DNA from: Prevotellaceae bacterium
Lineage (GTDB): Bacteria; Bacteroidota; Bacteroidia; Bacteroidales; UBA932
Assembly (NCBI GenBank): GCA_031259225.1
Contig: JAIRLT010000095.1
Span: 1-7,056, forward strand
Length of the DNA stretch: 7,056 nucleotides
Direction of reading: 5' to 3'
Under the pieces are notes generated by a model, which was not told the DNA's origin, did no database searches, and was given only the letters and a program-made list of their open reading frames with translations. A program made the translations under genes and the position numbers. Positions 1 through 5,810 of the stretch are shown here, piece by piece. Position 1 is the stretch's first letter. The number at the start of each line of letters is the position of its first letter.

Positions 1-216
1 TCATTTCTACATATTCCGTATAAGCAGGTGAAAAAGTTTTTAATAATCCCCTGACATGTTCCGGCGCTTTTTCCAATTCCTTGTTGAGTTGGTCTGACAA
101 CAGTATAATTCGTTCCCCACCGTCTAAATTTTCAAAAAAAGGAATGGTATCCTTAGCAAATTCCGGGTCATATATCCGCCGATTACAGATGTATCAATAT
201 ATATTCGTTGTTTCAT
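1..216 (-). pseudogene. PIN-domain (VapC-like) toxin, 5' part, frameshifted and cut by window edge
   Basis: Reading leftward from an ATG at 216-214, the first 14 codons give MKQRIYIDTSVIGG, the typical start of a PIN-domain ribonuclease, with the first metal-binding Asp at residue 8. In that frame a stop (TAG) follows at 126-124 after 30 codons. Shifting by one base at about 172-175 restores a long open frame to the window edge, beginning YDPEFAKDTIPFFE and later SDQLNKELEKAPEHVRG, which includes the second conserved acidic position (the ELEKAP segment). The break is what one missing base within GGATATATGAC would give, where GG-Y-YDPEFA is expected. PIN toxins of this kind usually cleave RNA and are held by a cognate antitoxin; none is visible upstream, so it may lie beyond the left edge. 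The gene is either a pseudogene or contains a sequencing error. The PIN family call is fairly firm; the VapC label is inference. Confidence 0.75.
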
Positions 217-232
217 AGCGCTTATTTTCCTA

Positions 233-240
233 CAAAGATA
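233..240 (-). promoter_or_regulatory. Bacteroidota -7 promoter box for the PIN gene
   Basis: The minus strand reads TATCTTTG here, matching TAnnTTTG, the -7 element of the primary sigma factor in this phylum. It lies 16 bases upstream of the PIN gene ATG, giving a very short leader. The expected -33 region falls inside the GTTGAAA repeats and has no clear TTG on this strand, so the call rests on the -7 box and its position. Confidence 0.5.
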
Positions 241-248
241 CGAAAATA

Positions 249-276
249 GTTGAAAGTTGAAAGTTGAAAGTTGAAA
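249..276. repeat. Four tandem copies of GTTGAAA
   Basis: Four perfect head-to-tail copies of the heptamer GTTGAAA run from 249 to 276, between the PIN gene promoter and the next repeat block. There is no coding frame across them. A tandem heptamer can change copy number by slippage, so length may vary between strains. It occupies the upstream part of the PIN gene promoter. Confidence 0.9.
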
Positions 277-398
277 ATGGCTGCCGCGTCAGCTAATCAG
301 AAATCAGAAATTAGAAATCAGAAATTAGAAAATGGCTGCCGCGTCAGCCAATTAGAAATTAGAAATCAGAAATTAGAAATTGCACCAGCGCGTCAGCC
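273..398. repeat. Composite intergenic repeat: GCGTCAGC module alternating with AGAAATTA/AGAAATCA tracts
   Basis: A 21-bp sequence occurs perfectly at 273-293 and 328-348; it contains the imperfect palindrome GCTGCCGCGTCAGC. A shorter third copy of the core, GCGTCAGCC, is at 390-398. Each of the first two copies is followed by an A-rich tract built of TCAGAAAT and TTAGAAAT units (about 294-327 and 349-380). No gene is visible in 217-444; these repeats fill most of that gap. The same core followed by an AAT-rich stretch recurs at 1076-1084, on the other side of the deacetylase gene. This looks like a dispersed repeat family; its function is unknown. Confidence 0.8.
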
Positions 399-416
399 GA
401 CTTATGACTATTTTTG

Positions 417-424
417 TATCTTTG
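417..424 (+). promoter_or_regulatory. Bacteroidota -7 box for the deacetylase gene
   Basis: TATCTTTG at 417-424 matches the TAnnTTTG -7 element. The ATG of the deacetylase gene follows 20 bases later, so the leader would be short, as is common in this phylum. No good -33 TTG was found 17-23 bases upstream, where the GCGTCAGC repeat ends. Confidence 0.6.
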
Positions 425-444
425 TGCAACAATTTATTTAGCAC

Positions 445-1056
445 ATGCGCATCAGTCCGCCGCAATTTATACGTAATTTATTCCCGAATTTTATCTGGGA
501 TTTTCCCGACGAAAAAGACGGTATTTATTTGACTTTCGACGACGGACCAACGGCTGAAGTAACGCCATGGGTACTCGACCAGTTGGCGAAATTCAATGCC
601 AAAGCTACTTTTTTCTGTCTGGGGAAAAATGTAGAAATGAACCCCGGGTTATTTGAACAAATTAAAGCGCACGGGCATGCCGTCGGCAATCATTCGTACA
701 GCCATATCAAGGGCTGGGGAATGGATACCGGCGTCTACCTGCGCGATGTGGATTTGGCGGAAAGTTTTATCGGCAATAATTTATTTCGTCCGCCGTATGC
801 GCGCATCGGACCGCATCAGGCGCGAATGGTCGGGGAACGCTATAATATTATTATGTGGAGCATCCTGAGCCGCGACTATAGCCGCAGTTTGACGGGCAAA
901 GCATGCGTGCGCGGCGTCATAAAATCCCTGCGACCGGGCGACATTGTGGTATTCCACGATTCGCGCAAGTCGGCAAAAAACCTTTGGTTTGCCCTGCCGG
1001 TTGTCTTGGATTTCATTTATGCCAAAGGCTGGAAATGCAAAGCGATTATAATGTAA
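445..1056 (+). CDS. Polysaccharide deacetylase family protein (carbohydrate esterase 4, NodB fold)
   Basis: A 203-residue single-domain enzyme that should remove acetyl groups from an N-acetylated sugar polymer by metal-dependent hydrolysis. All the CE4 motifs are visible: TFDDGP at residues 30-35 (catalytic and metal-binding Asp 32 and 33), HSYSH at 83-87 (metal-binding His 83 and 87), RPPYAR at 115-120, an Asp at 144 after W138, and FHDS with His 171 near the C-terminus. No signal peptide or membrane segment is evident; the N-terminus has a PPQFIRNLFPNFIWDFP stretch like that of short Bacteroidota members of this family. The substrate (peptidoglycan, chitin-like or other glycan) cannot be told from sequence. 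The ATG at 445 follows a TATCTTTG box. Its stop is 48 bases before purD, so the two may be cotranscribed, although no functional link to purine synthesis is apparent. Confidence 0.93.
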   Translation: MRISPPQFIRNLFPNFIWDFPDEKDGIYLTFDDGPTAEVTPWVLDQLAKFNAKATFFCLGKNVEMNPGLFEQIKAHGHAVGNHSYSHIKGWGMDTGVYLRDVDLAESFIGNNLFRPPYARIGPHQARMVGERYNIIMWSILSRDYSRSLTGKACVRGVIKSLRPGDIVVFHDSRKSAKNLWFALPVVLDFIYAKGWKCKAIIM

Positions 1057-1072
1057 TTTTTAATGTGGATAT

Positions 1073-1084
1073 GCGGCGTCAGCC
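1073..1084. repeat. Further copy of the GCGTCAGCC repeat core in the purD leader
   Basis: GCGGCGTCAGCC at 1073-1084 repeats the core found at 284-293, 339-348 and 388-398, and like two of those it is followed by an A-rich tract with a CTGAAAT unit (about 1085-1104). It occupies most of the 48-bp gap between the deacetylase stop and the purD ATG, so the deacetylase gene is flanked by this repeat. Confidence 0.5.
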
Positions 1085-1104
1085 CAATCCGTAAATCTGA
1101 AATA

Positions 1105-2424
1105 ATGAAATATCGTGTATTATTACTTGGTTCGGGCGGAAGGGAACATGCGTTGGCATGGAAACTGGCGCAGGGCAACCGTTTGGAAAAACTGTTTATT
1201 GCCCCCGGCAATCCCGGCACGGCTACCATCGGCGAAAACGTAGCTATTGCCGCAACCGGCTTTGAAGCGTTGAAACGGTTCACGCTGGAGCAAAAAATAA
1301 ACCTGATAGTCGTAGGTCCCGAAGAGCCGTTGGTGAACGGTATTGCCGATTTTTTCGCCGACGACGAAGCGACCGATAAAATACCCGTCATCGGACCTTG
1401 CAAGCGGGGCGCACAATTGGAGGGCAGCAAGGATTTTGCCAAGAACTTCATGCAGCGTCATGGCATTCCTACGGCGCGTTTCCGGACTGTTACCGCCGGC
1501 ACAATCGCTGCGGGCGAACAGTTCCTCGACGAATTGCAGGCGCCCTACGTACTCAAAGCCGACGGGCTGGCTGCCGGCAAAGGCGTGTTGATTATCCATT
1601 CGCGCGACGAAGCAAAACAACAGTTGCGGAACATGCTGCAAGGCATGTTCGGCGCGGCAAGCAGCAAAGTGGTTATTGAAGAATTTTTGCAGGGAATAGA
1701 ACTTTCGGTCTTTATATTGACCGACGGGAAAAATTATAAATTATTGCCCGAAGCCAAAGACTACAAGCGCGTGGGCGATAATGATACCGGGACGAATACC
1801 GGCGGCATGGGCGCTGTGTCGCCGGTACCTTTTGCCACGCCGGGGTTTTTGCAAAAGGTGGAACAGCAGATTATACAGCCCACTATTGCCGGGCTGCAAC
1901 AAGAGGGCATTACCTACAAAGGTTTCCTCTTCTTTGGATTGATGAACGTGAACGGCGCGCCTTACGTGATTGAATACAATGTGCGTTTAGGCGATCCCGA
2001 AACCGAAGTGGTGTTGCCGCGCCTGCAATCCGATTTACTGGATTTGTTCGAAGGCGTGGCGCAACAGACCCTCGGTACAAAAACCTGTGCCATAGCGCCG
2101 GCAACGGCAGTGGCGGTCATGTGCGTGTCGGGCGGCTACCCCGGAACGTACGGGAAAGGCTACCCGATAACCGGCTTGCAGGACGTGAAAGGAAGCACCG
2201 TTTTTCATGCCGGCACAGCGCAGCAGCAGGATACACCGGTTACCGCCGGCGGGCGCGTGCTGGCGGTTACGTCGCTGGCGGAAAGTTTACCGGCGGCGCG
2301 TGAAAAAACGTATGCCGCTGTTGCCGCCATTCATTTTCAAGATATGTATTTCCGGCGGGACATCGGGGTAGACTGCTTGCACGAAGAGGATGGACGCCGC
2401 GATGATTTTAATAAACCCCAATGA
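1105..2424 (+). CDS. purD: Phosphoribosylamine--glycine ligase (GAR synthetase)
   Basis: Catalyses the second step of de novo purine synthesis: ATP-dependent joining of 5-phosphoribosylamine and glycine to give glycinamide ribonucleotide, in the cytoplasm. The 439-residue product has the family's landmarks in order: GSGGREHA at residues 9-16, GPEEPLVNG at 71-79, the ATP-grasp segment KADGLAAGKG at 151-160, NTGGMGAVSPVPF at 231-243 and the metal-binding stretch EYNVRLGDPETEV at 290-302. I chose the ATG at 1105 because MKYRVLLLGSGGREH is the normal family N-terminus; an in-frame ATG at 1063 would add 14 unrelated residues encoded by the repeat-derived leader. The length is slightly above the usual 425-430 because of a short C-terminal tail that ends in a duplicated sequence. 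The membrane protein gene begins 28 bases downstream and purQ follows that. Confidence 0.97.
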   Translation: MKYRVLLLGSGGREHALAWKLAQGNRLEKLFIAPGNPGTATIGENVAIAATGFEALKRFTLEQKINLIVVGPEEPLVNGIADFFADDEATDKIPVIGPCKRGAQLEGSKDFAKNFMQRHGIPTARFRTVTAGTIAAGEQFLDELQAPYVLKADGLAAGKGVLIIHSRDEAKQQLRNMLQGMFGAASSKVVIEEFLQGIELSVFILTDGKNYKLLPEAKDYKRVGDNDTGTNTGGMGAVSPVPFATPGFLQKVEQQIIQPTIAGLQQEGITYKGFLFFGLMNVNGAPYVIEYNVRLGDPETEVVLPRLQSDLLDLFEGVAQQTLGTKTCAIAPATAVAVMCVSGGYPGTYGKGYPITGLQDVKGSTVFHAGTAQQQDTPVTAGGRVLAVTSLAESLPAAREKTYAAVAAIHFQDMYFRRDIGVDCLHEEDGRRDDFNKPQ

Positions 2425-2436
2425 TTTTAATAAACC
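2402..2436. repeat. 16-bp direct repeat at the 3' end of purD
   Basis: ATGATTTTAATAAACC occurs at 2402-2417 and again at 2421-2436, offset by 19 bases. The first copy encodes the last residues of PurD (DFNKP) and the second copy contains its TGA stop. Because the offset is not a multiple of three, the duplication changes the frame: without it the gene would end one codon earlier at the TAA now at 2438-2440. Confidence 0.85.
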
Positions 2437-2452
2437 TTAAATTGTAAATTTT

Positions 2453-3445
2453 ATGCTGGCAGGTTCCTTGAAACGAAACACCTTTTTTGCATTAAGCGTT
2501 TGCTTTTTGCTGTTGTTCGTGCTGTGGATACCCTCGCTGTTTTCGCTTGCGGAAATTCCTCCCGCTGAGACGTACCAACAAATGCAAGCGCATTCGTTGT
2601 GGATGGGGTTGTTGCCGGGTACGAAAATATGGACGTTTATGGCATTTATCTTGACATTTATTTCCGCCGCTTCGCTGCTTGTCCTCAATAATCGTCATTT
2701 ATTTCATCCGGCGAATGAATTTTTATTGCCGCTGCTCTATGTTTTATTTTCTTCTGCTATCCCCGCTACGCAATGGTTTTCCGGGATACAGGCGGTGGCG
2801 TTGTTAAATTTTATAGGACTGCATTTTTTATTCGCCTCTCATCAACGCCTGCCCGGATTGGCAGAGTTGTTTATTGCATCGTTTTGCTTTTCGCTGGCGT
2901 CATTGTGTTTTCCGCCGGCGTTATTGTTGTTGCTGTTATTGCCAGTTGCAATAATTGTTTTGCGTGCCTTCGCCTGGCGCGATTGGGTCATCTCTTTTTT
3001 CGGCGCCCTCACGCCGTATGCCTATGTACTTTTTTACTACTGGATGACCACAAAAGATACCGCCATCGCAAGGGAGTCGTTTTTGACGCTGCTGCCGCAA
3101 GGCTTGCCGGAAACGCTTTCCGGTAATATGCCGTTATTTGTGTTTTTCGCCGGCACGGCATTCCTGCTGTTTTTATCATTGACGCATACATTAACAAAAT
3201 ATTCGGCTAATAAAATAAAGATTTTGCACATCCGTACTATTTTCAGGTGGATGTTGCTGTTGGTAACTGCCGGCATCATTTTTTACCCGTCCTGCAATTA
3301 CCAGGCAATGCCTTTGCTTGCAGCGCCGGTAGCGGTAATTACGGCTAACTATTTGGCGCAACCGGGCAGGAGGAAAATGAAAATCTTCTGCTGGCTGTTG
3401 CTATGGGGCATGGTTATTTACCTGCATATAGCGGAATTTTTGTAA
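2453..3445 (+). CDS. Polytopic inner-membrane protein, probably DUF6427 family
   Basis: A 330-residue, strongly hydrophobic protein with about ten predicted membrane segments, roughly at residues 11-30, 59-78, 89-106, 114-129, 139-170 (probably two), 177-197, 226-247, 265-280, 286-303 and 311-327. The first two are separated by a longer loop (31-58) and there is a polar stretch at 199-222. I recognise no catalytic motif. Bacteroidota genomes often carry a membrane protein of about 300 residues, DUF6427, next to purD or nucleotide salvage genes; size, the N-terminal KRNTFF and the NEFLLPLLYVLF stretch fit that family, but the assignment is from memory of family context. The gene lies between purD and purQ on the same strand, 28 bases after purD, so it is probably cotranscribed. 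A transport role for nucleobases or precursors is possible but unproven. Confidence 0.85.
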   Translation: MLAGSLKRNTFFALSVCFLLLFVLWIPSLFSLAEIPPAETYQQMQAHSLWMGLLPGTKIWTFMAFILTFISAASLLVLNNRHLFHPANEFLLPLLYVLFSSAIPATQWFSGIQAVALLNFIGLHFLFASHQRLPGLAELFIASFCFSLASLCFPPALLLLLLLPVAIIVLRAFAWRDWVISFFGALTPYAYVLFYYWMTTKDTAIARESFLTLLPQGLPETLSGNMPLFVFFAGTAFLLFLSLTHTLTKYSANKIKILHIRTIFRWMLLLVTAGIIFYPSCNYQAMPLLAAPVAVITANYLAQPGRRKMKIFCWLLLWGMVIYLHIAEFL

Positions 3446-3450
3446 TTTTG
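3443..3450 (+). promoter_or_regulatory. Possible -7 box for purQ
   Basis: TAATTTTG at 3443-3450 matches TAnnTTTG and overlaps the stop codon of the membrane protein gene. The purQ ATG is 63 bases further on. No -33 element is clear. It could give purQ its own transcript, but read-through from purD is equally plausible. Confidence 0.3.
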
Positions 3451-3513
3451 TAAAAAACACCGTGCGCTAAAATGGGCGGCAAGCGCGCAAATAAACGAAT
3501 TAACAACATAACA

Positions 3514-4200
3514 ATGAAATTTGGCGTAGTAATTTTCCCCGGTTCCAATTGCGACCACGACATGATTTATACTTTCCGCGATAAATTGCAGCAGGAAGTA
3601 GTGGAATTATGGCACAAAGACCACGACTTAAAAAAAGTGGACGGTATCCTGTTACCGGGCGGTTTTTCGTATGGCGACTACTTACGCTGCGGCGCACTGG
3701 CGAAGTTTTCGCCCATTATGCGCGAAGTAATGGAATTTGCCGGCAAGGGCGGTTTTGTCATGGGCGTATGCAATGGATTTCAAATCCTGTGCGAAAGCGG
3801 ATTATTGCCGGGCGCATTGCTGCCCAACGTAAGCCAGAAATTTATTTGCAAAAACAGCTACTTGTTACCCGCCGGCAAAACATCGTATGCTACGAAATTT
3901 TTGGACGCCGCACGACCGCTGAAAATTCCCATCGCGCATGCCGAAGGGCGCTACTACGCCGGTGTGGAAACATTGACGGAATTGCAGCAGAACGGACAGG
4001 TACTGTTCCGGTATTGCGATGAAAACGGCGTAGTTTCGGAACAGGCGAACCCCAATGGCTCGGTAAATAATATTGCCGGCATTTGCAATAAAACAAAGAA
4101 CGTATACGGCATGATGCCGCACCCCGAACGCGCCGCCGATGCGGAGTTGGGAAACACCGACGGATTGGCTATCTTCCAATCCATATTGAAAATGAATTAA
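3514..4200 (+). CDS. purQ: Phosphoribosylformylglycinamidine synthase, glutaminase subunit PurQ
   Basis: A class I glutamine amidotransferase subunit that releases ammonia from glutamine and passes it to PurL for the fourth step of purine synthesis (FGAR to FGAM). The 228-residue product begins MKFGVVIFPGSNCDHDM, the hallmark PurQ N-terminus, has the oxyanion segment LLPGGFSYGDYLRCGA at 47-62, the nucleophile Cys 86 in GVCNGFQIL, and His 203 and Glu 205 in PHPERA, completing the Cys-His-Glu triad. The ATG at 3514 is preferred over an in-frame ATG at 3472, which would add 14 residues foreign to the family. A free-standing PurQ implies the small, multi-subunit enzyme (PurL, PurS, PurQ) rather than the large fused PurL; neither purL nor purS is in this window. 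It is collinear with purD, separated by one gene. Confidence 0.96.
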   Translation: MKFGVVIFPGSNCDHDMIYTFRDKLQQEVVELWHKDHDLKKVDGILLPGGFSYGDYLRCGALAKFSPIMREVMEFAGKGGFVMGVCNGFQILCESGLLPGALLPNVSQKFICKNSYLLPAGKTSYATKFLDAARPLKIPIAHAEGRYYAGVETLTELQQNGQVLFRYCDENGVVSEQANPNGSVNNIAGICNKTKNVYGMMPHPERAADAELGNTDGLAIFQSILKMN

Positions 4201-4276
4201 GCATTGGTATAACCCTTGCATTTAATGCCCCATAAGATATTTTTTATTATTAAATCATAAATTATAAAAAAATAAG

Positions 4277-4284
4277 TATCTTTG
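4277..4284 (+). promoter_or_regulatory. Bacteroidota -7 box for ompH
   Basis: TATCTTTG followed by CAC at 4277-4287 matches the phylum's -7 consensus and is preceded by a very A/T-rich stretch (4235-4270). The ompH ATG lies 30 bases downstream. It indicates that ompH-murI is transcribed separately from the purine genes. A clear -33 TTG is not seen. Confidence 0.6.
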
Positions 4285-4314
4285 CACACATTATCTATAA
4301 TTATAACTGTTTTT

Positions 4315-4869
4315 ATGAAAAAAATAATCGTAATCCTTGTTTTGGCAGTAGGTATAACCTTGCCGGCAACCGCCCAACATACTTATAAATTCGGGCATTT
4401 GAACGTATCGGAACTTATCGTGCTGATGCCTGAACGCGACTCCGCACAAGCAAAAATGGAAGCTTACGGTGCAGACTTGCAAGAACAAATTGAAACCTTG
4501 CAAGTGGAGCTGAACAATAAATTGAATATGTACCAAACCAGACAGGCGACTTGGAGCGACGCCATCCGGGAAGCGAAGCAAAAGGAACTGCAGGAAATGA
4601 ACCAGCGCATTGAAGAATTTCAACGCACGGCGCAAGAAGATTTTTCCAGAATGCAACAGACTTTACTGCGCCCGGTCATCGAAAAAGCCAATGCGGCTAT
4701 CGTCAAAGTGGGTAAAGAAAATGGCTTTACTTATATTTTCGACACCAGCGTCGGCGCAATGCCGTACGTCAATACCGACCATAGCGAGAACGTGCTGCCG
4801 TTGATAAAAGCCGAGTTGAAAATCCCGGCAGACAAAGTCGCTCCCACAGCGGCTGCCACAGCCAGATAA
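4315..4869 (+). CDS. OmpH/Skp-family periplasmic chaperone
   Basis: A 184-residue secreted protein expected to hold unfolded outer-membrane proteins in the periplasm on their way to the BAM complex. Residues 1-20 form a Sec signal peptide (MKKIIVILVLAVGITLPATA) with likely cleavage before Gln 21. The mature protein opens with YKFGHLNVSELIVLMPE, the conserved first strand of the family (normally ending in a MPE or similar motif), continues into a long charged helical region at about 45-120 rich in Glu, Gln and Lys that should form the coiled-coil tentacles, and ends with the GFTYIFDTS strand and an AMPYVN segment. The ATG at 4315 is chosen because it starts the signal peptide and lies after the promoter box; a TTG at 4282 in the same frame is part of that box. 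In Bacteroidota this family is often found after bamA and in tandem copies, but here it is single, preceded by purQ and followed by murI. Confidence 0.93.
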   Translation: MKKIIVILVLAVGITLPATAQHTYKFGHLNVSELIVLMPERDSAQAKMEAYGADLQEQIETLQVELNNKLNMYQTRQATWSDAIREAKQKELQEMNQRIEEFQRTAQEDFSRMQQTLLRPVIEKANAAIVKVGKENGFTYIFDTSVGAMPYVNTDHSENVLPLIKAELKIPADKVAPTAAATAR

Positions 4870-4875
4870 ATTAAG

Positions 4876-4934
4876 AATTAAGAATTGGGAATTAAGAATT
4901 GCTTACCGCTATTCTTAATTCCCAATTCTTAATT
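4876..4934. repeat. 24-bp perfect inverted repeat (hairpin) between ompH and murI
   Basis: The arms at 4876-4899 and 4911-4934 are exact reverse complements over 24 bases and enclose an 11-base loop (4900-4910, TGCTTACCGCT). The arms are themselves built from AATTAAGAATT-like units around a GGG/CCC core, and similar units continue outward on both sides (4868-4875 and 4937-4949). In RNA this would be a long A/U-rich stem ending 24 bases before the murI start codon. It lacks the G/C-rich stem and T-run of a typical intrinsic terminator. It could be a dispersed palindromic repeat, a read-through attenuator or an mRNA processing site. Confidence 0.9.
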
Positions 4935-4958
4935 TCTAATTCTTAATTCTCCATTCCC

Positions 4959-5714
4959 TTGTGTCCCGAAGCGCCCATAGGGTTATTTGACTCCGGTGTC
5001 GGCGGGTTGTCGGTGTGGCGCGAAGTGGTGAAACTGTTACCCCGCGAACATACCGTTTATTATGCCGACAGCGCCTATTGCCCTTATGGGCAAAAGTCCC
5101 CCGGCGAAATCATCGAACGCAGCGACCGTATCATAGATTTTTTGATAGGGCAGCATCAATGCAAGTTAATTGTGGTGGCTTGCAATACCGCTACTGCCGC
5201 CGCTATCGGGCATTTGCGCGCCGCCTATCCCCTTCCTTTTGTCGGCATGGAACCGGCAGTGAAACCGGCAGCTTTGCATTCTGTTACCGGCGTGGTAGGC
5301 GTACTGGCTACGCAAGGCACCTTCAAAGGGCGGCTCTACCACGAAACACTGGAACGCTTTGCCGGGCATGTGCAAATCATCGAACAACCCGGCGACGGTT
5401 TGGTTGAATTGGTGGAAAGCGGCGCCACCGGCGGCGAAGAAGCGCAAAGGCTTTTGGAAAAATATATCCGCCCGATGCTGCATGCCCATATCGACCATTT
5501 AGTGCTGGGATGTACGCATTACCCGTTCTTAATTCCCGCCATCCGGAAAATTACCGGCGACGGTGTGGCTATTTTAGACCCTGCCCCGGCAGTGGCGCAG
5601 CGTGTAAAATTCCTGCTATCACAAGATAAACGCCTCAATATTTCCGGCGATGAAGCCCGCCACGAATTTTTTTCCAGCGGCGACATAAAAACGCTACGGC
5701 GCTTATTGCCGTAG
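4959..5714 (+). CDS. murI: Glutamate racemase
   Basis: Interconverts L- and D-glutamate, supplying D-Glu for peptidoglycan stem peptides; cytoplasmic and normally essential. The 251-residue product has every landmark of the family: IGLFDSGVGGLSV at residues 7-19 with Asp 11, the CPYG segment at 41-44, the first catalytic cysteine in VVACNTATA (Cys 75), GVLATQGT at 114-121, and the second catalytic cysteine in LGCTHYPFL (Cys 185, His 187). The frame is open only back to 4947 and contains no ATG before the IGLFDSG motif, and later in-frame GTG or TTG codons would remove Asp 11. TTG at 4959 is therefore the likely start, which is unusual. The gene follows ompH at 89 bases, a spacing largely taken up by a 24-bp hairpin, and is probably cotranscribed with it. 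Confidence 0.95.
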   Translation: MCPEAPIGLFDSGVGGLSVWREVVKLLPREHTVYYADSAYCPYGQKSPGEIIERSDRIIDFLIGQHQCKLIVVACNTATAAAIGHLRAAYPLPFVGMEPAVKPAALHSVTGVVGVLATQGTFKGRLYHETLERFAGHVQIIEQPGDGLVELVESGATGGEEAQRLLEKYIRPMLHAHIDHLVLGCTHYPFLIPAIRKITGDGVAILDPAPAVAQRVKFLLSQDKRLNISGDEARHEFFSSGDIKTLRRLLP

Positions 5715-5715
5715 C
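5693..5715 (+). terminator. Candidate terminator hairpin at the end of murI
   Basis: GCTACGGC at 5693-5700 pairs with GCCGTAGC at 5708-5715 around a 7-base loop (GCTTATT), giving an 8-bp G/C-rich stem that includes the murI stop codon. Only a weak T-rich stretch follows (5722-5732, with A interruptions), so efficiency is uncertain. The convergent toxin remnant and antitoxin gene lie just beyond. Confidence 0.4.
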
Positions 5716-5762
5716 CCGTGGCATTTATTATTTGAACTTACCCGCAACACTCCTTACCTGAT

Positions 5763-5810
5763 TTAAAATAAATCACTGTGCGTTCCGGTGGCAACCAGTT
5801 CCAAGGTATT
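5763..5810 (-). pseudogene. C-terminal scrap of a YafQ/RelE-type toxin
   Basis: Immediately after the antitoxin stop codon, in the same minus-strand frame, 15 codons read NTLELVATGTHSDLF and end in a TAA at 5765-5763. The ELVATGTHSDLF ending closely resembles the C-terminus of YafQ-like mRNA interferases, which typically end in a TGTHxxLF or SHSDLF motif containing an active-site histidine. There is no start codon and none of the remaining 75 or so residues of such a toxin, either here or elsewhere in the window. I infer that an internal deletion removed nearly all of the toxin gene and joined its last codons to the end of the antitoxin gene. Confidence 0.65.

Noticed and set aside
249..398. 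CRISPR array
   Set aside because: The repeats are short and tandem or irregularly spaced, the intervening tracts are themselves low-complexity repeats, and no cas gene is present.
1063..1104. Upstream in-frame ATG for purD, adding 14 residues
   Set aside because: The added residues come from the repeat-bearing leader and do not match the PurD N-terminus, which starts at MKYRVLLLGSGGREH.
1123..1641. Long minus-strand open frame opposite purD
   Set aside because: It is antisense to the strongly conserved purD reading frame, shows no recognisable motif and has no promoter or start context; a shadow of the codon pattern.
3472..3513. Upstream in-frame ATG for purQ, adding 14 residues
   Set aside because: PurQ proteins begin with MKFGVVxFPGSN; the extra basic segment is not part of the family.
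4282..4314. In-frame TTG start for ompH
   Set aside because: The TTG is part of the TATCTTTG promoter box and would place 11 residues in front of a well-formed signal peptide.
4876..4934. Intrinsic terminator for ompH
   Set aside because: The stem is A/T-rich, made of repeat units, and not followed by a run of T; a dispersed palindrome or attenuator is a better description.
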